NCBI RefSeq assembly: GCF_900111165.1
Contig: NZ_FOGH01000017.1
Location: forward strand, 1-52,431
Source: Nitrosomonas sp. Nm51
GTDB taxonomy: Bacteria > Pseudomonadota > Gammaproteobacteria > Burkholderiales > Nitrosomonadaceae
Reading direction: 5' to 3'
Length of the DNA stretch: 52,431 bases
A program made the position numbers and the translations under genes. The notes below the pieces were generated by a model. That model was not told the origin of the DNA, searched no databases, and saw only the letters and a list, made by a program, of their open reading frames with translations. Shown in pieces: positions 20,866 to 30,440 of the stretch (the first letter of the stretch is position 1; each line of letters begins with the position of its first letter).

Positions 20866-22740
20866 ATGCATAGCAGCCAATTCACGGCTGAACAGCTGCT
20901 GATAACCGGCATATTGCTAATAACCGCCGCTTTGTTTTTATGGGGCCGCTGGCGCCATGACATGATTGCCATCGGTACTTTGCTGGCATGTGTAATAAGC
21001 GGCCTCATCAGTTACTCAGATGCTTTTCTTGGATTTAGCCATCCCGCCGTGATTACCGTGGCGTGCATTTTAATTTTAAGTGCAGGGCTGCAATACTCGG
21101 GAGCCGTTGACTGGCTCACGCGATGGCTGTTGCCGGTTAATTCGGGACCGACATTATCAATAATTGCATTGACCTGTCTGGCCGCGGCGCTTTCCGGTTT
21201 TATGAACAACGTGGGTGCGCTGGCAATTCTGATTCCGGTTGCATTACAGATGGCGACGCGGCTGGACCTGCCTTCCGGACAAATTTTGATGCCCGTTGCT
21301 TTCGGTTCGATCCTGGGGGGAATGACCACGCTGATTGGCACGCCACCCAATCTGATTGTTTCCGGCATTCGCGCGGAAACAACTGAACTTGGCTATTTCT
21401 CTATGTTTGACTTCACCCCAGTGGGTCTGACGGTTGCAGTTATTGGCGTACTGTTTATCACCCTGTTTGGCTGGCGGCTCGTTCCGAAACGCAAACACGC
21501 GGGCTCAGAAGGCTTCGATCTTAGCGCTTACCTGACAGAGGCGCGCGTTCCTGAAGACAGCAGAGCTGTCGGCATGCGATTGCGTGAAGTCGAGGCAGCA
21601 CTGGACGCGGCAGACGCGCAGGTCGTGGGCCTGGTGCGCAACGATGTCCGCGTAACACCGGCAAGCCTGAGCCGGAAAATTTATGCGAACGATATTCTGA
21701 TCATCGAAGCGGAAGCACAACCGCTTGCCACCGCTTTATCCAGCCTGGGCTTGGTGCTGGAAGAAGCGAAAACGGAAGAACAAGTATCCGAAGGCGACAC
21801 CGCAGAGACAAAAACAAGCGCGAAAAACGCTGCGGCACAGGACGAAAGACAGAGCGATGAAAAAGAAAACAAATCCGTTCCCGGCGAACTCATTCTGGCA
21901 GAGTATGTGGTACTGCCCGCTTCGCTGCTGGTAAACCGTTCGCCCAGAACAATCGTGCTGCGCACGCAATACGGCGTCAATTTACTGGCGTTATCGCGTA
22001 CCGGAAGCCGCACCATGGCGCGCTTACGCACCATTCAATTCAAAACGGGCGACGTGTTATTGCTGCAGGGTCCACCGGATGCGCTTGCCGAGTTTGCCGA
22101 GAGTACGGGCTGTGCGCCGCTTGCTGAAAGAATCCTGCGCATTCCGGATAAACGCAAGGCTTTATTGAGCGGCCTGATCATGATGTCAGCGATTGGCATT
22201 ATTGTTTCGGGTGTATTGCCACCAGCCATTGCATTCCTGTGCGGTGTACTGGCGGTAACTGCTCTGCAGATTGTGCCGTTGCGCAGCGCCTATCAAGTGA
22301 TAGACTGGTCCGTTATCGTTTTACTGGCTGCACTGATACCGGTAGCAAGCGCAATGCAAAGCACGGGGATGGCGGATTTAATCGCGCGAGGATTACTCGA
22401 AAGCCTGGCTCAGGGGCATACAGTTATCGCATTGGGACTGATCCTGATCGTTACCATGACGTTATCAGATCTCATGAACAATGCAGCCACAGCCGCGGTC
22501 ATGTGCCCGATTGCACTGGGCACCGCCAATCAGCTTGGCGTCAACCCCGACGCTTTTCTGATGGCTGTCGCGGTAGGCGCCTCATGCGCGTTTCTGACAC
22601 CAATCGGCCATCAAAACAATACACTGATACTCGGTCCCGGCGGCTTTCGTTTCGGCGATTACTGGCGGCTGGGACTGCCGTTGGAAATTCTGGTTGTCGG
22701 CGTGAGTATTCCGATGCTTATCTGGATTTGGCCGTTATAA
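20866..22740 (+). CDS. SLC13-family anion transporter with RCK_C (TrkA-C) domains
   Basis: A 624-residue membrane protein of the divalent anion/sodium symporter superfamily. Two membrane halves carry the paired SLC13 signatures: SGFMNNVGALAILIPVA with GTPPNLI in the first, and LSDLMNNAATAAVMCPIA with TPIGHQNN in the second. Between them is a cytoplasmic section with two RCK_C-like regulatory domains (about residues 210-300 and 350-420), separated by a highly charged linker rich in Glu, Lys and Ala. Such proteins move sulfate, dicarboxylates or similar anions; substrate is not predictable. It lies between the lipase and the orphan membrane protein on the same strand. Confidence 0.9.
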   Translation: MHSSQFTAEQLLITGILLITAALFLWGRWRHDMIAIGTLLACVISGLISYSDAFLGFSHPAVITVACILILSAGLQYSGAVDWLTRWLLPVNSGPTLSIIALTCLAAALSGFMNNVGALAILIPVALQMATRLDLPSGQILMPVAFGSILGGMTTLIGTPPNLIVSGIRAETTELGYFSMFDFTPVGLTVAVIGVLFITLFGWRLVPKRKHAGSEGFDLSAYLTEARVPEDSRAVGMRLREVEAALDAADAQVVGLVRNDVRVTPASLSRKIYANDILIIEAEAQPLATALSSLGLVLEEAKTEEQVSEGDTAETKTSAKNAAAQDERQSDEKENKSVPGELILAEYVVLPASLLVNRSPRTIVLRTQYGVNLLALSRTGSRTMARLRTIQFKTGDVLLLQGPPDALAEFAESTGCAPLAERILRIPDKRKALLSGLIMMSAIGIIVSGVLPPAIAFLCGVLAVTALQIVPLRSAYQVIDWSVIVLLAALIPVASAMQSTGMADLIARGLLESLAQGHTVIALGLILIVTMTLSDLMNNAATAAVMCPIALGTANQLGVNPDAFLMAVAVGASCAFLTPIGHQNNTLILGPGGFRFGDYWRLGLPLEILVVGVSIPMLIWIWPL

Positions 22741-22796
22741 TAGCAGGGATTTTTAGCGGCCAGCGGCTGAAAGGAAAGAATGAAAACATTGATTTC

Positions 22797-24662
22797 ATGG
22801 TTTCAATTAACAAAATAATCAGTTTTTGGGTGTTATCACTCGGCTGGCTGGTATTTGCTTATCATGCAGGCGGGATGATTCCAGACCAGCAGTTATGGTT
22901 TGCATTGCTGATGACGCTTTTGTTCGGCATACCTTTGTATATGGCGGCGGCTTATGCGGTCACTATTCAACGTATCCACCGCGCCAATCAATTCCGCAAC
23001 CTTGGCGTTTTGTACTGGTTCTTGAATAAACGGATTCTGCCTTATATCGGCTGGGCGCTCTGGACGCTTACATTTACATTTCTACTGGTGTTTTATCTGG
23101 GCGTTACACAAAAAATCGAATGGATTGTCTTTCTTTTGACCGTCCCGGTGTTTTCCTGCTTTTACGTTGTTTTTGCGCCGCTAGCGGCGCGCGAATTCAA
23201 ACCTTACATTGCTCTGCACAAATCCCTGATCTGGACACGCTGGGCAACGGCACTGGCGATGGCCGCGTTTTATGTACTCTATATCAAGCTGGCAAGCAGT
23301 TATCCATCCTATACGTCGTTAACCGAAGCCATTGATTCGCGTAGCTTCGGCATCGACGGCGCAAGCCAGAGCATCCTGATACTGGAGGCTGCGCGCCTGC
23401 TCGGTTTTATTGAAGGATTGAAAGCGTACATTCTGGGTAATCTGAATTCACTCAACTCCATTATTTTTCTGACTGCAGTCTTTTTTGGCAGCGTCGTACT
23501 TTTTTACAATATCGCTCTGGCCATTTCCAGCTTTATGGTGCCTTTGTCGGAATATCGCCGCGTGCTCACGCCATTGCAAGACGTCGATATTCCTGCGCGC
23601 ATTCCGCCACGTTCACTCGCTGCAGCCTCAGCGCTGGTGACTTTTTTTATGCTGTTTATTTACGTACCGTCAACTGTATATATGGACGCCTGGTTGCGTT
23701 CAACACCCGGGGTTGTCGAGCATTTGCAGAAAACACAAGTTGTTGTTACTGAAAAAATCGAATCGTTGGAAAAAATCGGTGACGATTACTACAAACCGGG
23801 CACCATCGCGCAAGCGCGGCAGGCTTACCTTGACGTTGTTCACGAGCTTGAGGCATCGATTCACCGGCTCAGAAAAACCACGGATCAGAGTTTTATGCTG
23901 ATGGCGCAAAATGTGGACGACTATCTCGACTGGTATTACAGCTTGCCCGGAGAATATGAACGTATCGTAGCGCTGGCTACCGGAAAGCTTGAAAGCTGGA
24001 TGATTGAGAGACTCGAAGCCTACCTGATGCAGGGCAATGCATTCGGTCCCGTGCAGCAATCCATTGAAGATGCATTGCGCAAGAATGAACAGCTGCGTTC
24101 AGAATATCTGGAAAAGATCAACACAATACTGGCTGAAAACCAGATCAAACCAGATACGCAACAACCTGAAATCATTCAATATTCTCCACTTGATGCTATC
24201 AAGGAACCGCCCAGCAACAGTGTAATCGTCAATCTGGAGAGCCGTTTGCTGATTTCAGGCGGTATCGGTGCGGCTGGTGCAATTACCGGTGCGATTGCCG
24301 GAAAAGTCACCGGAAAAGTCATTGCCAAAGGCGCAATCAGTCTGGGTGCCAAGGCATTGGTTAAAGTCGCCGCTGGCAAGGCGGCCAGCGTGCTCGGCGG
24401 TGCAGCGGCTGGTGCAGCCAGCGGTGCAGCCATCGGTTCCGTTTTCCCAGGTGTTGGCACCGCGATCGGTGCTGCTCTCGGCGGTATCATCGGCGGCATT
24501 TCCATCGGCCTTGGCGTTGAGCATCTGTTGCTGAAACTGGAAGAGCACTATTCGCGCGATGAATTTAAAAAACAAATTCTTGACGCAATTGACGAAGCAC
24601 GGCAGGAATTTGAAGAATCACTCGGCTTGCAAGATCATGATTCAGATCCAAACGCATATTGA
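22797..24662 (+). CDS. Large orphan membrane protein with glycine-zipper tail
   Basis: A 621-residue protein that I cannot assign. The start is the ATG of MVSINKIISFWV; the open frame continues upstream inside the transporter gene but only as a shadow. About six or seven hydrophobic segments lie in the first 310 residues. A charged helical region of about 200 residues follows (QKTQVVVTEKIESLEKIG onward), likely coiled-coil. Near the end are dense Gly/Ala stretches (GGIGAAGAITGAIAGKV and GVGTAIGAALGGIIGGISIG, about 520-595), the pattern of a glycine zipper. A short amphipathic acidic helix closes it. Such zippers occur in membrane-inserting proteins and in channel or pore-formers; no toxin motif is seen. 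Perhaps it partners with the SLC13 transporter. Confidence 0.75.
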   Translation: MVSINKIISFWVLSLGWLVFAYHAGGMIPDQQLWFALLMTLLFGIPLYMAAAYAVTIQRIHRANQFRNLGVLYWFLNKRILPYIGWALWTLTFTFLLVFYLGVTQKIEWIVFLLTVPVFSCFYVVFAPLAAREFKPYIALHKSLIWTRWATALAMAAFYVLYIKLASSYPSYTSLTEAIDSRSFGIDGASQSILILEAARLLGFIEGLKAYILGNLNSLNSIIFLTAVFFGSVVLFYNIALAISSFMVPLSEYRRVLTPLQDVDIPARIPPRSLAAASALVTFFMLFIYVPSTVYMDAWLRSTPGVVEHLQKTQVVVTEKIESLEKIGDDYYKPGTIAQARQAYLDVVHELEASIHRLRKTTDQSFMLMAQNVDDYLDWYYSLPGEYERIVALATGKLESWMIERLEAYLMQGNAFGPVQQSIEDALRKNEQLRSEYLEKINTILAENQIKPDTQQPEIIQYSPLDAIKEPPSNSVIVNLESRLLISGGIGAAGAITGAIAGKVTGKVIAKGAISLGAKALVKVAAGKAASVLGGAAAGAASGAAIGSVFPGVGTAIGAALGGIIGGISIGLGVEHLLLKLEEHYSRDEFKKQILDAIDEARQEFEESLGLQDHDSDPNAY

Positions 24663-24825
24663 AGCAGGAAATAACGACTCTTCCGAAAGCGGATTTAGAA
24701 CAGCTGAGTCCAGACTGAAGAATGAAGCGCATATTATGCCAAGAAAAAACAAATATGCGCAATCAACGCACAGTTAGCGCTACTAACGTCGAAACGGCAG
24801 CTACGGATAGTTTTTCAACAGCCCG

Positions 24826-25548
24826 CTAAATATTCCCGCGCACCATATTGACCATATCCACCAGCTTGGCGATATCGAGAATATGTAAATCATGCCCTTG
24901 GCGCAAAACAACTTTTTTTTTGGCCAAACCGCTTAGTTCGCGCGTCACAGCCTCGCGGTGCGTACTGACCAGGTTCGCAATTTCAAAATGCGTCGGCGCC
25001 GGTGAAATCACAGCGGTATTGGGTCCGGTCATATTTTTTCTGGCGATACGTAATAACTCGGCTTGTATCCGGTTACTGACGGCAAGCGTACTGAAATCGT
25101 AAACGCGGTCAGTCAGTCTGCGCACTTCGCCTGTCAAACGCTTTAAAATGGCCTCGGCAACACAACGATTTGAAAAAATAATCTCCATAAAATCGGTTGC
25201 CGTCATTGATGCCAATAACGTACTTGTTTTCGCAAGAACGGTCGCCGAACGCGACCGGCCATCAATCGCAGTCAGTTCACCGAATATTTCGCCTGCCGGT
25301 AAATCACACAAAATCACTTCATGGCCTGAAAGGGAATGATAAACGACGCGGATTTCTCCTTGCGCGATAAAAAACACGCTATTCGAACAATCATGAAAAC
25401 GAATGATTTCTTCGTTTTCATCATACCGGTGCCAATGACAGACATTGGCAATTTCAATCAGATCAGAAGAAGACAGCGCATGAAATTCCCGAATAGCTGA
25501 AAGCATCGCGCATGCCCGTTCAACAGAAATTTGCCGCAAGTTTGGCAT
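24826..25548 (-). CDS. Crp/Fnr-family transcription regulator
   Basis: A 240-residue regulator. The N-terminal beta-roll has FFIAQGEIRVVYHSLSG and LPAGEIFGELTAIDGRSRSATV, the cyclic-nucleotide-binding fold. The arginine-serine pair (RSRSA) in the phosphate-binding cassette suggests a true nucleotide ligand is possible. A helix-turn-helix (THFEIANLVSTHREAVTREL) lies near 185-204. There are no clustered cysteines, so it is not an Fnr iron-sulfur sensor. It stands alone between the orphan membrane protein and the transpeptidase gene. Targets are unknown. Confidence 0.88.
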   Translation of the reverse strand: MPNLRQISVERACAMLSAIREFHALSSSDLIEIANVCHWHRYDENEEIIRFHDCSNSVFFIAQGEIRVVYHSLSGHEVILCDLPAGEIFGELTAIDGRSRSATVLAKTSTLLASMTATDFMEIIFSNRCVAEAILKRLTGEVRRLTDRVYDFSTLAVSNRIQAELLRIARKNMTGPNTAVISPAPTHFEIANLVSTHREAVTRELSGLAKKKVVLRQGHDLHILDIAKLVDMVNMVRGNI

Positions 25549-25636
25549 CTGTTTTTCCCCTCCCGCAGGATTGCCGCAACAATTTAATCAAATTTGAATA
25601 TTATATTTCCCGATTCAATTCGATACAAAAAACGAT

Positions 25637-26794
25637 TTATTGAACCTGCCCGGATTCCTGTATTTCTGCCGTGGTAAAGTTTTTATTGAAATCCTCCGCC
25701 CATGTTGCGTTGAACGGCAAGGTGTTTTGTACATGCAAAGCCTGCTCCAAATACCTTTGCAGTGACAGTTCCGTTTTCGTAACCGGGACAGCGGTTGAAC
25801 GCGGATTGTAAGTTACTTCATTGAGTAAATTCTCGTTGAGCGTTTGATGAGGACGCGCGTTGATTTGCCCCTTCAGCGCAGAACGCGTTTTCCGCATTGA
25901 TTTGACGAACAGTTTGTCATGATTGCGCTGGTCGTCTTCCAGCACAGGGTAGACCTGTATATACAACTGACTGCCACGCCAGCCAACCATTCGGGGTTGA
26001 TTAACCACGCGTACCGGCGTACCGATGGCAACCTCATTAAACAAGCCGATGATATCTTCCGGATACATACGGATACACCCGAAGCTGCCACGCAGTCCTA
26101 TGCTTGGCGGTTTATTGGTACCATGAATGGCATAAGCCGGCCAGGCCAGTCTTAATACATGCGTACCCATTGGATTGTCCGGACCAGGCGGAACGGCAGC
26201 AGGCAGCGGATTACCGTTTTTGGCATACTCCCTGTGAATCGATGATGTTGGCCGCCAGACTGGATTTTCGTCTTTGACGGTAATCCGGGTTGCGCCTTCC
26301 GGCGTTTTCCATTGCACACGCCCGATACCAACCGGGTGAGTGATTACCTTCTGCAGCTTTCCGTCCTCAGCTTTTGGAAAATAAAACAGCCGCATTGCTG
26401 CCAGGTTGATAACAATTCCTTCACGCGGCGCATCCGGCAAAATAAACTGAGTGGGAATAATGATTCGAGTACCTGCTCCAGGCAGCCATGGATCAACGTC
26501 AGGATTGGCGTTAACGATCTCTTCATACCCCAGATTGAACCTTCTCGCAATATCTGAAAGCGTATCTTCGTGCCTGGCGGTAACGACCTGGATGCTGCCA
26601 ATCACATCATCACGGAAAGGATCGAAACTGAATTCATGGGTTGCCAAAGGCATCGGCAGTGTATTTACAGCCGAAACAGATTCATCCGCCAACCGCGACA
26701 AAAATGACTGGCATCCACTCAACAGCAAAATGCCGAGCAGCCACATTACGCCATACCACCAGTCACGCATTAACCGCGAATTAATTGTCATCAT
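25637..26794 (-). CDS. L,D-transpeptidase lipoprotein with LysM domain
   Basis: An outer- or inner-membrane lipoprotein of 385 residues that crosslinks peptidoglycan or attaches proteins to it. A lipobox (LLLSGC, Cys28) follows a hydrophobic signal. A LysM-like repeat (HEDTLSDIARRFNLGYEEIVNANPD) lies at about residues 75-100. The YkuD catalytic domain has HGTNKPPSIGLRGSFGCIRM, with His and Cys of the catalytic site. The C-terminal 120 residues contain YIQVYP and then an unassigned tail. It is transcribed divergently from glxR and points the same way as the regulator gene. Confidence 0.92.
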   Translation of the reverse strand: MMTINSRLMRDWWYGVMWLLGILLLSGCQSFLSRLADESVSAVNTLPMPLATHEFSFDPFRDDVIGSIQVVTARHEDTLSDIARRFNLGYEEIVNANPDVDPWLPGAGTRIIIPTQFILPDAPREGIVINLAAMRLFYFPKAEDGKLQKVITHPVGIGRVQWKTPEGATRITVKDENPVWRPTSSIHREYAKNGNPLPAAVPPGPDNPMGTHVLRLAWPAYAIHGTNKPPSIGLRGSFGCIRMYPEDIIGLFNEVAIGTPVRVVNQPRMVGWRGSQLYIQVYPVLEDDQRNHDKLFVKSMRKTRSALKGQINARPHQTLNENLLNEVTYNPRSTAVPVTKTELSLQRYLEQALHVQNTLPFNATWAEDFNKNFTTAEIQESGQVQ

Positions 26795-26943
26795 TTTATT
26801 ATCTAGGAATAGCGCTCACCTTAAATTTACAGCGTTTCGCATAACATCACAATACAGGCACGCGCATACAGACAACTTTTGTGAATATCTTTATACTAAT
26901 TAACAACAAACAACTGCTTTTTAACAGTACTCAAAACAGACCT

Positions 26944-27858
26944 ATGGCAAAAATCGGTTTTATCGGTCTTGGCATCATGGGAAAACCCATGGCATGGCAC
27001 CTGCTCCAAAGCGAACATACCGTATTTCTTCACACACGCAGTGGCATACCGGACGACTGCATAGCTAATGGCGGCATCGCATGTGCAACACCGATGGAAG
27101 TGGCACGGCAAGCGGATATGATTATTACGATGTTGCCCGATACGCCGGATGTGGAGGCTGTGTTGTTTGGTGAGAACGGTATTGCTGCCGGATTGCGGGC
27201 TGACTCCGGTCAGCTAGCAACACGCCGCGTCGTCATTGATATGAGCACAATTTCACCACTGGCAACACGTACATTTGCATCAAAAGTCAATGACATCGGT
27301 CATGATTATGTCGACGCGCCTGTTTCAGGCGGCGATATCGGCGCACAAAACGCTGCGTTAACCATTATGGCCGGTGCGGAAAAAGCGGTCTTCGAACGTG
27401 TCAAACCTGTACTCGAATTAATGGGAAAACAGGTGACCCTGATCGGTGGAAACGGCGCGGGACAAATCTGTAAAATTGCCAATCAGATTATTGTTTCCTT
27501 AACCATTGAAGCAGTGGGTGAAGCACTTTTGTTTGTCTCCAGAGCCGGCGCCGATCCTCAAAAAGTGCGCGAGGCATTGATGGGCGGCTTCGCCGGATCG
27601 CGCGTGCTGGAGGTTCACGGCAAACGGATGATTGAACGCCGTTTTGATCCGGGATTCAAAATTGAATTGCAGCAAAAAGACCTGGACATTGTCCTTGCGA
27701 GCGCTTCGGCGCTTGGTATCGCCTTGCCCAATACAGCAACGGTTCATGAGCTGTATAATGCCTGCATCGCGCATGACGGCGCAAAATGGGATAATTCGGC
27801 TATAGTAAAAATGCTGGAAAAGCTGGCAAATCATGAAATAACAAAAAATACAGAATAA
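26944..27858 (+). CDS. glxR: Tartronate semialdehyde reductase-like (2-hydroxy-3-oxopropionate reductase)
   Basis: A 304-residue beta-hydroxyacid dehydrogenase that should reduce tartronate semialdehyde to glycerate with NAD(P)H. I start at the ATG of MAKIGFIGLGIMGKPMAWHLL because that gives the family's Rossmann start (GLGIMG); a GTG 21 codons earlier is only an open-frame extension. The substrate motif DAPVSGGDIGAQNA and the catalytic-lysine region GAGQICKIANQI are intact. It lies 19 bases before glcD, so it joins the glycolate operon: glycolate to glyoxylate by GlcDEF, and glyoxylate carbon onward to glycerate. Glyoxylate carboligase is not in the window. Confidence 0.85.
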   Translation: MAKIGFIGLGIMGKPMAWHLLQSEHTVFLHTRSGIPDDCIANGGIACATPMEVARQADMIITMLPDTPDVEAVLFGENGIAAGLRADSGQLATRRVVIDMSTISPLATRTFASKVNDIGHDYVDAPVSGGDIGAQNAALTIMAGAEKAVFERVKPVLELMGKQVTLIGGNGAGQICKIANQIIVSLTIEAVGEALLFVSRAGADPQKVREALMGGFAGSRVLEVHGKRMIERRFDPGFKIELQQKDLDIVLASASALGIALPNTATVHELYNACIAHDGAKWDNSAIVKMLEKLANHEITKNTE

Positions 27859-27877
27859 TCTTTTTTCCACTATACAC

Positions 27878-29329
27878 ATGTCAACCAATTTGATTAACAA
27901 GCTGCGTGCAATCTTACCTGCAGATGCCGTTTTGCACGAAACGGAAGACCTCAAACCCTATGAATGCGACGGTCTATCGGCTTACCGGCAAACGCCCATG
28001 ATCGTTGTGCTGCCACAAACGCAATCGCAAATCGCCCAGATTTTGCAACTGTGTCATGCTACGCAGACGCCCGTTGTTGCACGTGGCGCTGGTACCGGCC
28101 TTTCAGGCGGCGCACTGCCGCATGCCAAAGGCGTATTAGTGTCGCTGGCAAAATTAAACCGCATTCTGGAAATTGACCCGCTCACGCGCACGGCACGGGT
28201 TCAACCGGGTGTCAGAAATATAGCCATCAGCGATGCGGCCAGGCCGCATGGTTTATATTACGCTCCCGATCCGTCATCGCAGATCGCCTGTTCAATCGGC
28301 GGCAATGTTGCAGAGAACTCCGGTGGCGTACATTGTCTGAAATACGGTTTGACCGTGCACAATATTCTCAAACTGCGTATGCTTACTATAGATGGTGAAA
28401 GCCTGGAAATAGGCAGTGACGGTCTGGACAGCCCGGGCTATGATCTGCTTGCATTGATGACAGGCAGTGAAGGAATGCTTGGAATCGTAACCGAGATTAC
28501 TGTCAGATTGATACCTGTTCCTGAAAAGGCTCAGCTCGTTATGGCAACTTTTGAAGATGTTCAAAAAGCAGGCCAGGCAGTAGCCAATGTCATAGCTGCA
28601 GGTATTATTCCAGCCGGCATGGAAATGATGGACAAAATCACGATTCATGCCGTCGAAGCATTTTTGCATGCCGGCTACGATTTAAGTGCCGAAGCGATTC
28701 TGCTGTGTGAGTCGGACGGCACCGCCGAAGAGGTTGCCGACGAAATCGAACGCATTCAAACCATCATGAAATCCAGCGGCGCAACCCGAATCACCACATC
28801 GCAGAACGAGGTGGAACGGCTGCGTCTGTGGGCTGGTCGCAAGGCTGCTTTCCCTGCTGCCGGCCGGGTCTCGCCGGATTACTACTGTATGGACGGCACC
28901 ATCCCAAGAAAACATCTGGCAAATGTGCTAAAAGGCATTGAAACGCTGTCACGTAAATACGACTTGCGCTGTATGAATGTATTTCATGCCGGTGACGGCA
29001 ATCTGCATCCGTTGATTCTGTACGACGCCAATATCCCGGGTGAACTGGAAAAAACCGAGGAATTCGGTGCAAAAATTCTGGAAATGTGTATTCATGCCGG
29101 CGGCACGATCACCGGTGAGCATGGCGTCGGCATGGAAAAAATCAATCAGATGTGCACTCAGTTCACGCCTGATGAGCTAAGCCTGTTTCACGGTATCAAA
29201 GCGGCTTTTGATCCACAGCAACTGCTAAACCCGGGCAAAGCCGTGCCGACATTGCATCGTTGTGCGGAACTTGGTGCCATGCATGTACACAGCGGCTCGG
29301 AAAAATTTTCTGATTTACCCCGTTTTTGA
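27878..29329 (+). CDS. glcD: Glycolate oxidase FAD subunit GlcD
   Basis: GlcD is the large flavoprotein subunit that oxidises glycolate to glyoxylate. The 483-residue protein has the FAD-binding type-4 fold, with GAGTGLSGGALP (about 63-74) and SIGGNVAENSGGVHCLKYG (about 130-148). The C-terminal FAD-oxidase domain follows, with FHAGDGNLHPLILYD and GGTITGEHGVGMEK. It is first of the glcD-glcE-glcF series and likely salvages glycolate made by the RuBisCO oxygenase reaction in an autotroph (inference). Confidence 0.95.
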   Translation: MSTNLINKLRAILPADAVLHETEDLKPYECDGLSAYRQTPMIVVLPQTQSQIAQILQLCHATQTPVVARGAGTGLSGGALPHAKGVLVSLAKLNRILEIDPLTRTARVQPGVRNIAISDAARPHGLYYAPDPSSQIACSIGGNVAENSGGVHCLKYGLTVHNILKLRMLTIDGESLEIGSDGLDSPGYDLLALMTGSEGMLGIVTEITVRLIPVPEKAQLVMATFEDVQKAGQAVANVIAAGIIPAGMEMMDKITIHAVEAFLHAGYDLSAEAILLCESDGTAEEVADEIERIQTIMKSSGATRITTSQNEVERLRLWAGRKAAFPAAGRVSPDYYCMDGTIPRKHLANVLKGIETLSRKYDLRCMNVFHAGDGNLHPLILYDANIPGELEKTEEFGAKILEMCIHAGGTITGEHGVGMEKINQMCTQFTPDELSLFHGIKAAFDPQQLLNPGKAVPTLHRCAELGAMHVHSGSEKFSDLPRF

Positions 29330-29350
29330 ATTTAATTTCGCCGGTTATCT

Positions 29351-30427
29351 ATGCAACAAGTCCTTATCGATCAATTCTCGGCAACCATACGCGCAGCAGC
29401 AGAAAACAGCCAGCCGCTGAACATACGAAGCGGGGGCAGCAAGTCTTTTTACGGTAATCCGGCCTCAGAGCAGGCACAGATACTGGATGTTTCACCGTAT
29501 CAAGGCATTATTGATTATGAACCGACCGAGCTTGTCATCACTGCGCGCGCAGGCACGCCATTGACAGACATTGAGTCGCTGTTGCATCAACACAAACAGA
29601 TGCTGGCATTCGAACCGCCCCATTTTGCTGATACCGCCACGCTCGGCGGATGCATAGCTGCCGGACTATCCGGTCCGCGCCGCGCATCAACCGGTGCCGC
29701 ACGGGATTTTGTGCTCGGTGTTCGCATACTTGATGGCACCGGACACGACCTGCATTTTGGCGGACAAGTAATGAAAAATGTAGCCGGCTACGATGTGTCC
29801 CGTCTGATGGTCGGCGCAATGGGCACACTCGGCATTTTGCTTGAAATTTCACTCAAAGTGCTACCGCTACCGGTTGTAGAACAGACCGTTTGTCTGGAAA
29901 TAAACGAGGCGGAAGCGATTGAATATATGAATCGCTGGGCAGGCAGGCCATTGCCTATTTCCGCAACCTGCTATATCAACGGGCAACTGTATATGCGCTT
30001 ATCCGGCGCAGAATCAGCTGTTCGCGCCGCTCAGACGCAACTCGGCGGCGAAATATACCCGGCAGGCGATGCTTTTTGGAAATCGGTGCGCGAACACGCG
30101 CACGATTTTTTTAAACCGGCGGTATCGCTGTGGCGCCTGTCGGTCAAATCCACCACACCGCCTCTATTGTTTCCACAGACAAAACAATTGATAGAGTGGA
30201 ACGGCGCGTTACGCTGGATCAATTGTCAGGAAAAACAAACTGCCGGTTCCATACGTCTGGCAGCGCAAAAAACCGGCGGTCACGCCACGCTTTTCCGCAA
30301 CCACACCAGCGCTGCGCCGGTATTTCAGCCGCTCAATCCGGCGCTGGCCGGTATTCACCAACGGTTGAAGCAACAGTTCGATCCTGCCGGCATACTGAAC
30401 CCGGGCCGTCTTTATCCAGAATTTTAA
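29351..30427 (+). CDS. glcE: Glycolate oxidase subunit GlcE
   Basis: GlcE is the second FAD-binding-4 subunit of the glycolate oxidase complex. In 358 residues it shows IRSGGSKSFYG (about 25-35), ELVITARAGTPLTDIE, and GTLGGCIAAGLSGPRRA-like residues with the GMGTLGILLEISLKVLP-type close to the FAD domain. The C-terminal domain ends FDPAGILNPGRLYPEF, as in the family. It lies 21 bases after glcD and 13 before glcF, so the three are co-transcribed. It is essential for activity in characterised bacteria. Confidence 0.93.
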   Translation: MQQVLIDQFSATIRAAAENSQPLNIRSGGSKSFYGNPASEQAQILDVSPYQGIIDYEPTELVITARAGTPLTDIESLLHQHKQMLAFEPPHFADTATLGGCIAAGLSGPRRASTGAARDFVLGVRILDGTGHDLHFGGQVMKNVAGYDVSRLMVGAMGTLGILLEISLKVLPLPVVEQTVCLEINEAEAIEYMNRWAGRPLPISATCYINGQLYMRLSGAESAVRAAQTQLGGEIYPAGDAFWKSVREHAHDFFKPAVSLWRLSVKSTTPPLLFPQTKQLIEWNGALRWINCQEKQTAGSIRLAAQKTGGHATLFRNHTSAAPVFQPLNPALAGIHQRLKQQFDPAGILNPGRLYPEF

Positions 30428-30440
30428 AATTACTCTACGC

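Noticed and set aside
22239..22796. Long upstream extension of the glycine-zipper protein frame
   Set aside because: It lies entirely inside the SLC13 gene in another frame and has no family-like or hydrophobic pattern; the membrane protein starts naturally at 22797.
22797..24662. Pore-forming bacteriocin
   Set aside because: The glycine-zipper tail recalls membrane-inserting toxins, but the protein has several N-terminal membrane segments and no immunity or lysis gene nearby.
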